From an uncultured Peptococcaceae bacterium (GTDB lineage Bacteria; Bacillota; Peptococcia; Peptococcales; Peptococcaceae), in contig USPE01000022.1 in NCBI GenBank assembly GCA_900556545.1, positions 1 to 14,748 of the forward strand: a stretch of DNA of 14,748 nt, given 5' to 3'. The notes below the pieces were generated by a model that did not search any database, was not told where the DNA came from, and saw only the letters and a list, made by a program, of their open reading frames with translations. The position numbers were made by a program, and so were the translations under genes. Shown in pieces: positions 7,572-13,765 of this stretch; position 1 is the stretch's first letter, and each line of letters opens with the position of its first letter.

Positions 7572-7642
7572 AGTAAAACCTCCTTGTAAAAAGTGCATAA
7601 TAGAATACTGTTTTATCCATTGTAGTTACGGCCGATACAATG

Positions 7643-7674
7643 ATTATACAGCTTATTGAAACGATAAACTGTAT
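7643..7674 (-). promoter_or_regulatory. Probable -10 and overlapping operator-like repeat for the transporter remnant
   Basis: TATAAT on the minus strand (7643-7648) lies 71 bp before the remnant's start codon. Immediately upstream, covering where a -35 would be, is an 11-bp inverted repeat with one mismatch and a 7-nt centre (7646-7674). The -35 itself is poor, suggesting activator dependence. Confidence 0.4.
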
Positions 7675-7954
7675 TTATAGATTGAGCATATTCAATATAA
7701 CGTTTTTTAGGGTTAGGCAGAAGTCCCTAAAATTACGTGGATTTTGCAAAAAGACATCAGAAAATACTTGTAGATTTTGTTGCATATGAAAAAGTATTCT
7801 GTTTATCTTCCTTAAAATAGCGATAAAAAAATTTGTTTTCACAATAGTGGAAGCTATTTTGGAAACGAAAGTATATTTATGAAAAGTATAAGGTTGTTTT
7901 TTATACTACAACAAATTAATTACATAGTTTTTCTTTTTTGTACTATTTTTCGGT

Positions 7955-7973
7955 GCTTATACAAAATATAAGC
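7955..7973 (+). promoter_or_regulatory. Candidate LysR-type operator upstream of AP2
   Basis: GCTTATA-CAAAA-TATAAGC is a perfect 7-bp inverted repeat with a 5-bp centre. It contains the T-N11-A pattern of LysR boxes (CTTATA..TATAAG) and overlaps the predicted -35 of AP2. Either LysR protein of this window could bind it; which one cannot be told. Confidence 0.55.
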
Positions 7974-7985
7974 AGAGTATATAAT
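7957..7985 (+). promoter_or_regulatory. Probable promoter of AP2
   Basis: A perfect -10 TATAAT (7980-7985) is preceded at 17 bp by a poor -35 TTATAC (7957-7962) inside the palindrome at 7955-7973. Transcription would start near 7992, giving a leader of about 110 nt. Confidence 0.6.
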
Positions 7986-8000
7986 GTACCCATAAACGAA

Positions 8001-8027
8001 AGCCAATCACGCAATGCTAATTTGGCT
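8001..8027 (+). promoter_or_regulatory. Hairpin in the AP2 leader
   Basis: AGCCAA (8001-8006) pairs with TTGGCT (8022-8027) around a 15-nt loop in the untranslated leader. It has no T-run and does not match a riboswitch I recognise. Confidence 0.3.
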
Positions 8028-8100
8028 GTCATTTTATTAACGGATGGTTTGTTATTTAGTTAATTGCGAACAGTAAATGAAAAAAGGAGTGTGTTTTTTT

Positions 8101-10194
8101 ATGACACAGAGAAAAGCAACAGCAAACAAAGTATTACTGCTGGGCGTTGATGGTATGGATCCACGCCTGACCCGTAAGTATGTCGATATGGGTATTATGC
8201 CAAATGTAAAACAGTATATTGAACGGGGTGCAGCTCGTGAAGACCTGGGTATGCTGGGAGGACATCCAACTGTAACGCCACCAATGTGGACAACATTAGC
8301 AACAGGTTGCTATGCCAACGTGCATGGTATTACCGGTTTCTACAGAGCATCTGCATCCGGCGACTCCAGCCGTGTAGCATACAACTTTGACTCCCGTTTA
8401 TGCCACGCTGAACCACTGTGGAATGTTACTGCTGAAGCAGGCTTGAAAACGATGGTATGGCACTGGCCTGGCAGTGCATGGCCTCCAACCAGCGATAACC
8501 CAAATCTGATGGTAGTTGATGGAACCTCTCCGGGCAGTGTTAATATGGCTGTTGCTACTGTAGATAAGGAATTTTTGGTAGAAGCAAGTGTAGATATACC
8601 AGCGGTTACCTATCTGGAACATGGGCAGATGGAAGCGGATATGCCTTGTGTAGTGGAAGACTTAGATTTAGACGAAGCTGCAAAAAATGCTGGCGTTAGT
8701 GATGAAGAGGCTGAAAAGGCAAGATATGATGCTAAAGTAAAATCTGGTAAAAGAACGGATCTCAGTGACTTTAACACTAGCATTGATAAATGCGCTATCA
8801 TTACTAAAATGGAGCAGATGTCAACAGCCATCACAGAACTGGGTATTGATGTTCAAAAATCTCCAATCAAAGAAGCGCATGGTTGGGCATTTGCACCGGC
8901 TGATGCTAAAGAATTTACCTTAATGTATTCCCATGGGATGGTTCGTCGTCCGGCGTTGATTGTAAAAGGTGATTCGGGCAACTATGAAAAAGTAATGATT
9001 TATAAAAATAAAAAAGAAACCGAACCAATCGCAGTTCTGGAACCAATGAAAATGGTACCGCAGATTGTAGACGAAGCGATCAAAGGCACCAAACGGTTCC
9101 GCGCTAACCGTAACATGCGTTTATTGGATCTGGCACCAAACGGTGAATCCTTGCGTATTTATGTATCCGCTGCTATGGATATGGACAATGACAGTGTATT
9201 CCATCCAAAACGCCTGTTCAAAGAAGTAACTGAAAATGTGGGTTACCCAACACCAACCTCCATGCTGGGTCATCAGGAAGATTTACTGATTACCGATTGT
9301 ATGCTGGCAAACTGGTATGTAACTGCCGACTGGCAGGCAAGAGCACTGCATCATGTGATTGAATCTGAAGATTTGGATGTGGTATTCTCTCACTTCCATG
9401 CAATCGATTTGCAGAGCCATATGTTTATTAAACACTTAGCAGATAGAGAATTTAACAGAGAAGATCATGCAATGTATGAAAAATGGATGGAAAATCTGTA
9501 TAAACAGACTGACCATTATCTAGGTCAATTCTTGCACTATTTAGACGAAGGTTGGACGATTATGATTTTCTCTGACCATGCCCAGGTTGCTTCCAAAAAT
9601 GATATTCAGATTTTAGCTGATATTTCTGGTTGTACTGCCGGTGTTCTGAAAGAACTGGGCTATACTGTACTGAAAAAAGACGAAGATGGTAACGAAATTC
9701 CGGAGATTGACTGGGAAAAAACCACCGCTATTGCACAGCGTGAACAGCATATCTATTTGAATCTGAAAGGTCGCGATCCACACGGTATTGTAGATCCTGC
9801 GGATCAGTACGAACTGGAAGAAAAAATTATGACTGACCTGTATGGTTATCGTGATAAGAAAACTGGTCACCGTGTTGTTTCTGTGGCATTGCGTAACAGA
9901 GATGCTGTGCTGTTAGGCCAAGGTGGTCCTGACGCCGGTGATATTTGTTACTGGATGGCAGAAGGTTACAACTATGACCATGCTGACTGCTTGTCCACCA
10001 CTTATGGGGAAGGCGATACATCTGTATCTCCAATCTTTATTGCAACTGGTCAGGGGATTAAAGAAGGCTTCTATACAGACCGTTATATCAGACAGGTTGA
10101 CTTTGTGCCAACAATTGCAGCTCTGATGGGTGTGCGTATGCCAGCACAGTGCGAAGGCGCTCCTGTATATCAGATTTTGTCTGAAGAATTTTAA
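8101..10194 (+). CDS. AlkP-superfamily phosphodiesterase/phosphomutase-like hydrolase (AP2)
   Basis: A 697-residue cytosolic paralogue of AP1 with the same layout: Asp17 in LLGVDGMD, nucleophile Thr59 in PTVTPPMWTTLATG, Asp436 and His440 in HFHAIDLQSH, Asp492-His493 in IFSDHAQ, and probable ligand His627 in YNYDHAD. Two differences stand out: SDHA instead of the usual SDHG, and about 30 extra, highly charged residues in the segment near 185-230. Start: GGAG at 8086-8089 is 11 nt before the ATG at 8101. An in-frame ATG at 8077 would precede that ribosome site and add residues absent from AP1. The AAGGAGTGT context and long spacer are shared with AP1. The gene favours CTG, CGT, GGT and GAA codons, suggesting high expression. 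It is the first gene of cassette B, with a LysR-like operator in its promoter. The substrate is unknown. Confidence 0.88.
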   Translation: MTQRKATANKVLLLGVDGMDPRLTRKYVDMGIMPNVKQYIERGAAREDLGMLGGHPTVTPPMWTTLATGCYANVHGITGFYRASASGDSSRVAYNFDSRLCHAEPLWNVTAEAGLKTMVWHWPGSAWPPTSDNPNLMVVDGTSPGSVNMAVATVDKEFLVEASVDIPAVTYLEHGQMEADMPCVVEDLDLDEAAKNAGVSDEEAEKARYDAKVKSGKRTDLSDFNTSIDKCAIITKMEQMSTAITELGIDVQKSPIKEAHGWAFAPADAKEFTLMYSHGMVRRPALIVKGDSGNYEKVMIYKNKKETEPIAVLEPMKMVPQIVDEAIKGTKRFRANRNMRLLDLAPNGESLRIYVSAAMDMDNDSVFHPKRLFKEVTENVGYPTPTSMLGHQEDLLITDCMLANWYVTADWQARALHHVIESEDLDVVFSHFHAIDLQSHMFIKHLADREFNREDHAMYEKWMENLYKQTDHYLGQFLHYLDEGWTIMIFSDHAQVASKNDIQILADISGCTAGVLKELGYTVLKKDEDGNEIPEIDWEKTTAIAQREQHIYLNLKGRDPHGIVDPADQYELEEKIMTDLYGYRDKKTGHRVVSVALRNRDAVLLGQGGPDAGDICYWMAEGYNYDHADCLSTTYGEGDTSVSPIFIATGQGIKEGFYTDRYIRQVDFVPTIAALMGVRMPAQCEGAPVYQILSEEF

Positions 10195-10237
10195 TTGCAT
10201 ATTGTAGTTGCGCATTGCGCATCGTAAAATGAATGAG

Positions 10238-10275
10238 GCTGTCGCGCTGTGAATACGGTGTGGCAGCTATTTTTT
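10238..10275 (+). terminator. Intrinsic terminator between AP2 and ZnR2
   Basis: GCTGTCGCGC (10238-10247) pairs with GTGTGGCAGC (10258-10267), using three G-U pairs, around a 10-nt loop. TAT and a run of T (10270-10275) follow. It sits in the same place as the AP1 terminator of cassette A. Its stem is weaker in RNA than that one because of the wobble pairs. Confidence 0.75.
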
Positions 10276-10302
10276 CCATTGTTTCACGTGAAACAATGGA
10301 AA
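10273..10302. other. parS: parS centromere site (ParB/Spo0J binding) within a 30-bp palindrome
   Basis: The 16-mer TGTTTCACGTGAAACA at 10280-10295 is identical to the parS consensus bound by ParB/Spo0J in Bacillota. It lies at the centre of a perfect 30-bp palindrome (10273-10302). parS sites normally cluster around the replication origin, load ParB-CTP clamps and recruit SMC for chromosome segregation. Here the site lies between the AP2 terminator and the ZnR2 ribosome binding site, inside cassette B. No second copy was found in the window. If transcribed, the palindrome would also fold into a strong hairpin, though without a long T-run. Confidence 0.93.
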
Positions 10303-10331
10303 TTTAGTGTTACTTACAAGGAGTGAATCTA

Positions 10332-10748
10332 ATGGAATTTTCTCATAATACAAAAGAACGGGTAGAAGTACTCAAAAACAGAAGCAAGCGGTGCTGTTGC
10401 AAATATTGCGGACAGCCGCTGAAGGTAAAAAGTATCGTAGTGGCAGAATTTTTAGAAGCACGTATTGAACTTTATTGTGACCACTGTGGTCGGATTGAGT
10501 ATGGTGTGGAGCCGGAAATCTATGAAAGTGCCAGATATTTTGTAGAGGAAGTAGGGTTTAATGCATATCCAAGTATGGATGATAGTGAAACTACCAAGCA
10601 GATGAATATCGCTAAAGCCTGTGAGGTTATTTCTTGGGGGTGCAGCCATTTGGGGTATTTGAATGATAAAGGTTATGTAGTACCGCCGCAATTTTCTCAT
10701 ATAGTGTCCAGCGAAGCAACTACTTTCACGGATAAAGAGCTGGTATAA
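10332..10748 (+). CDS. Small zinc-ribbon protein of unknown function (ZnR2)
   Basis: A 138-residue paralogue of ZnR1. CCCKYC and CDHC place the four zinc cysteines at the same residues (23, 26, 49, 52), followed by the invariant RIEYGVEPEIY block. The helical second half has a conserved NIAKACEVISWG. The ATG at 10332 has AAGGAG (10318-10323) 8 nt upstream; an in-frame GTG at 10323 overlaps that site and is unlikely. The only sequence between the AP2 terminator and this gene is the parS palindrome and about 30 bp more, so expression probably depends on read-through. Stop and ABC2 start are 13 nt apart. Function unknown; consistent linkage suggests it acts with the ATPase. Confidence 0.87.
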   Translation: MEFSHNTKERVEVLKNRSKRCCCKYCGQPLKVKSIVVAEFLEARIELYCDHCGRIEYGVEPEIYESARYFVEEVGFNAYPSMDDSETTKQMNIAKACEVISWGCSHLGYLNDKGYVVPPQFSHIVSSEATTFTDKELV

Positions 10749-10761
10749 GGGGGGCATTGCT

Positions 10762-11619
10762 GTGACTACAGATACAGTAAAAACAAATAATGTGACGGCC
10801 GAGACTATTATTGAAGCCAAAAGTCTGGGCTGTTTGGCTGGGCATCAGTATTTGCTGCAGAACATAGACTGGACTGTAAGAAAAGGTGAGCAATGGGTAG
10901 TATTTGGGATGAATGGTTGTGGTAAAACTACATTGCTTAGTACCATTGCCGGATATCGGCCATTTACCCATGGCAAGCTAAAAGTATTTGGCGAAACCTA
11001 TACGCAGGATAATGTGTTAGCATTACGCCGGCGCATTGGTTGGGTAAGTAGCTCTTTTTTTGATCGATATTACCATAAAGAACCATCGTTGAATATTGTG
11101 TTGTCTGGTAAATTTGGTACGCTGGGTTTGCGGGATGGTATTACCGATGCTGATATTATTCGTGCTAAGAAATTATTGAGAGCTTTTCGTTTGGGTGACA
11201 AAATTAACCAGCCATTCCATTTGATGAGTAAAGGAGAGCGACAGAATGTACTCATTGCTCGAGCATTGCTAGGACAGCCGGATTTATTGATTTTGGATGA
11301 ACCTTGCAGCGGGCTAGATATTTTAGCTCGTGATCATCTGCTGGATACAGTAACTTATCTGGCCGATAATACTGATGTGACTATTATTTATGTAACCCAC
11401 TACACCGAAGAAATTACACCGGTATTTGATAAAACCATGCTGTTATCACACGGTCGTGTATATGCGCAGGGTGTGACCAAAGATTTGTTTACTGGTGATG
11501 TCATGGAACGATTTTTGGGATATCCGGTAGAAATTATGCCGCGGGAACATGGCCGTTTCCAAGTGCATGCGCAAATGGCCGAATCGGTAGATAGACAACT
11601 GGGGGGTGTATTGCGATGA
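10762..11619 (+). CDS. Stand-alone ABC ATPase, ModF/YlmA-like (ABC2)
   Basis: A 285-residue single ATPase domain, paralogous to ABC1. Walker A GMNGCGKTT (49-57), IGWVSSS (92-98) in place of the Q-loop, signature MSKGERQ (155-161), Walker B LLILDE (175-180), CSGLD D-loop and switch His 213. It starts at GTG 10762 after AAGGGGGG with 7 nt spacing. The first 13 residues have no counterpart in ABC1, and the similarity begins at ETIIEAK, which matches QTIIKAK of ABC1. The C-terminal 45 residues after YPVEIMP diverge between the copies. Its TGA overlaps the ATG of the next gene (ATGA), so ABC2 and Hyp2 are translationally coupled. No membrane partner is encoded nearby, so a conventional importer is not supported. 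Confidence 0.92.
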   Translation: MTTDTVKTNNVTAETIIEAKSLGCLAGHQYLLQNIDWTVRKGEQWVVFGMNGCGKTTLLSTIAGYRPFTHGKLKVFGETYTQDNVLALRRRIGWVSSSFFDRYYHKEPSLNIVLSGKFGTLGLRDGITDADIIRAKKLLRAFRLGDKINQPFHLMSKGERQNVLIARALLGQPDLLILDEPCSGLDILARDHLLDTVTYLADNTDVTIIYVTHYTEEITPVFDKTMLLSHGRVYAQGVTKDLFTGDVMERFLGYPVEIMPREHGRFQVHAQMAESVDRQLGGVLR

Positions 11620-12569
11620 CAGAAACAAAACAAAAAATAGCACTCGGTCATGATGAACAGTTGATTCAAGAAGTTGGCATGATGTTTGAGATGGGGTATG
11701 TGGATAAAGAATTTACCATGTACGGCTGTGCATATTGGCAGAATGGACAGCGTCATTATCTGATCAGTAGCTATCTGGAAAAAATCCATGAATGTATGGA
11801 AAAGATGCCATTGCAAGGCGTTTGTGTAACGTTACCTGATTCTTTGCAGAAAGTTTGTTCAGTACCCGCCGGTGAAAATGAACGTATTGCTCAGGATGTG
11901 AAGCAACAGTTGGCTATGAAGCTGCAGGCAGAATATGATGAATCATTTTTTAAAAAATTAGAAGCTTTAGCACAAACACCAGCTAATAATACAGCGTATA
12001 ACTTATTAGAGGATTATCGAGAGGAAATTGATGGTTTTTTTGACAGGGATGAACTGCAGTTATTTGAAATATTATTATATATGGCTTACATTGGAAAGGT
12101 ATTGAATGAAAAGAGCTATGTGTATTTTGCCGAATGGTTGCAGGACATTTATGATCAACTGCGGGATGATGCACTGGTGCATGATATCTTTAGTAAAACT
12201 TTTTATAGCATTGCTTATGTAGCACCAAATGGTACATTAAAATATTATACCAATGCTCAGCGGGAGCGGATACAAGAACGAAGATTGCGTTTGGAATCGG
12301 AAAATAAAGTAGTATCGCCAATTTTTTCAAAAATTTGGGGATATAATTATGAATATGATTTAATGGCTGCTCGCAGAGATCATGATAAGGCACTGGAAGG
12401 TATTTTGAATCCAGCTTTTATGGAAAAGGTGCAAACGATTCGAGCATTGCCATCAGCGATTGATTCGCAGCAATTTGCAGCATTGATGCAGCAGCTGGAA
12501 AAAGAACGAAAGATATTGCAGCGGGAAACGCTGTGCTACTATGGCAAATTGTGGCACGTTGACTGCTGA
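11616..12569 (+). CDS. Protein of unknown function, last gene of cassette B (Hyp2)
   Basis: A 317-residue cytosolic protein without recognisable domains, membrane segments or signal peptide. It is paralogous to Hyp1: EFTMYGCAY (MYGCAY 35-40), TPANN (121-125), EIDGFFDRDELQLF (137-150) and LPSAIDSQQF near the C terminus. Overall similarity to Hyp1 is clearly lower than between the two hydrolases, so this is the fastest-changing part of the module. The ATG overlaps the ABC2 stop by 4 bp and follows a GGGGGGTG site. A strong terminator follows at 12582. The pattern of a conserved ATPase with a divergent partner is what one would see for a substrate- or target-recognition subunit; this is inference only. 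Confidence 0.85.
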   Translation: MTETKQKIALGHDEQLIQEVGMMFEMGYVDKEFTMYGCAYWQNGQRHYLISSYLEKIHECMEKMPLQGVCVTLPDSLQKVCSVPAGENERIAQDVKQQLAMKLQAEYDESFFKKLEALAQTPANNTAYNLLEDYREEIDGFFDRDELQLFEILLYMAYIGKVLNEKSYVYFAEWLQDIYDQLRDDALVHDIFSKTFYSIAYVAPNGTLKYYTNAQRERIQERRLRLESENKVVSPIFSKIWGYNYEYDLMAARRDHDKALEGILNPAFMEKVQTIRALPSAIDSQQFAALMQQLEKERKILQRETLCYYGKLWHVDC

Positions 12570-12581
12570 TTTAAGCAAAAT

Positions 12582-12629
12582 AAAAGGGTATGTGAAAAAA
12601 CGAAAAATCGTTTTTCGCATACCTTTTTA
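12582..12629 (+). terminator. Intrinsic terminator after Hyp2
   Basis: AAAAGGGTATG-GAAAAAACG (12582-12602) pairs with CGTTTTTC-CATACCTTTTT (12609-12628) with minor bulges around a 6-nt loop and ends in a T-run. It closes cassette B. Confidence 0.9.
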
Positions 12630-12660
12630 TTTTACGTACAAATACTGCAAAAAATGTAGG

Positions 12661-12702
12661 TTGTTGCGAAAATTTTTTTGTAGTATACTACCTGAAACAG
12701 GT
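12661..12702 (+). promoter_or_regulatory. Promoter of LysR2 with two overlapping palindromes
   Basis: TTGTTG (12661-12666), 17 bp and TATACT (12684-12689) form a good promoter. The -10 lies inside the perfect palindrome GTAGTATACTAC (12680-12691). A second palindrome ACCTG-AAA-CAGGT (12690-12702) covers the expected start point. Sites in these places would block polymerase, suggesting autorepression. The 8-mer TATACTAC also occurs at 7902-7909 upstream of AP2. Confidence 0.55.
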
Positions 12703-12765
12703 AAAAGGAAACATGTAATAAAAATAGAATACATAGCATGAAACGAAAACAGGAAGGTGTATACT

Positions 12766-13683
12766 ATGAATACGGAACACTTGCGTTATTTACTGACGAT
12801 TGCTGAATGTCATTCTATCAGTCGGGCAAGCGAACAGTTGCAATTGAAGCAGCAGTATTTGAGTAATTTGGTGCGGTCTATGGAAAAACAGTTCGGTACA
12901 GACATTTTTCATCGGCATAGCCGTGGAATTTCTCTTACCGAAGATGGGCGGTATTTATTGGAGCAAGCTCAGAAAATTGTAGAACTGGCGAATCTAATGG
13001 AGCGGGAATATTTATATCCCAGTAATACTACGAAAAGAAATGAGGCTCAGGAGCTTCTTATTTGTATCCCGCCGATGCAAAGTCATAAAAATTTGTTCCG
13101 AATTTTCAAAACATTTCGTCAACACTTTCCGAATGTTCGTTTGTTGGTGCAAGAAAAAGTACGAGAGGAACGATTGGAAACTGTGAGGACACAGAAACAT
13201 GCGGTGGCTTTTCATGCAGGAGTGAACAATCCGGAAGAAGCGCAGGCATTACTGCCTGAGGGGCTGAAGATGATACCAATTCGGCAGAGTCAAATCACTG
13301 CTGTGACTTCAAAAAATAATGTAGCGGCGCATTCGCGAAAAGAAATTTCTTGTAAAGAACTGGTCAATCTGCCGTTGGCTGCTTATGCTCCGTTAGGAAT
13401 AGAATTTAGTATGGTAAATTTGGTGCTGAAAGAATACGGCGACCCTAACATTGTGTATGTACTGGATAACAGTGAGTTTTTACTAGAGGTTATATCTGAC
13501 AGCAATTGTTATTCCTTAATGGAGCGGCAGCAAGCTGTGAATGCCAATTTATTGCAGATTCCATTACGGGAGGAACAGAGTGTTTATACCTCGTTAATCG
13601 TTAATGAGGCAGGGATGGAAGATTCTTTGGCGATAAGAAGTTTGGCTGCAATGATGTTGCAGGGAGAAGATATAGATTTTTGA
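12766..13683 (+). CDS. LysR-family transcriptional regulator 2
   Basis: A 305-residue LysR protein. The winged helix-turn-helix occupies residues 1-60 (HSISRASEQLQLKQQYLSNL, then MEKQFGTDIFHR, then SLTEDG). The effector domain follows with FPNVRLLV. ATG 12766 follows AAGGTG by 6 nt and gives MNTEHLRYLL, collinear with LysR1, of which it is a diverged paralogue. It lies after the cassette B terminator, with its own promoter, and before glpK. It could control AP2, glpK or both; by symmetry with LysR1, cassette B is the favoured target. A weak link is that it is not divergent from its presumed target, unlike LysR1. Confidence 0.92.
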   Translation: MNTEHLRYLLTIAECHSISRASEQLQLKQQYLSNLVRSMEKQFGTDIFHRHSRGISLTEDGRYLLEQAQKIVELANLMEREYLYPSNTTKRNEAQELLICIPPMQSHKNLFRIFKTFRQHFPNVRLLVQEKVREERLETVRTQKHAVAFHAGVNNPEEAQALLPEGLKMIPIRQSQITAVTSKNNVAAHSRKEISCKELVNLPLAAYAPLGIEFSMVNLVLKEYGDPNIVYVLDNSEFLLEVISDSNCYSLMERQQAVNANLLQIPLREEQSVYTSLIVNEAGMEDSLAIRSLAAMMLQGEDIDF

Positions 13684-13765
13684 TCTAAAAGTTTGATTAA
13701 TGGAAAGCGTACCTGTAATGAGTGGAATGTACTATCAGGAAATCAATAAAAGTGAGGAATTGTTT

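Larger units (their letters stand above)
7572..8100. other. 529-bp gene-free regulatory region between transporter remnant and AP2
   Basis: I see no gene here. The AT-rich region holds divergent promoter elements and a series of palindromes: ATACAG-TTAT against ATAA-CTGTAT (7646-7674, one mismatch), ATTGA-N6-TCAAT (7681-7696), TTTTAGGG-N12-CCCTAAAA (7705-7732), AATACTT with AAGTATT (7763-7798), the AP2 operator (7955-7973) and an AGCCAA/TTGGCT leader hairpin (8001-8027). The density is consistent with several regulator sites serving both directions. Confidence 0.6.

Noticed and set aside
8077..8100. AP2 start at ATG 8077
   Set aside because: The GGAG at 8086 lies downstream of it, and the extra residues MKKGVCFF are absent from AP1.
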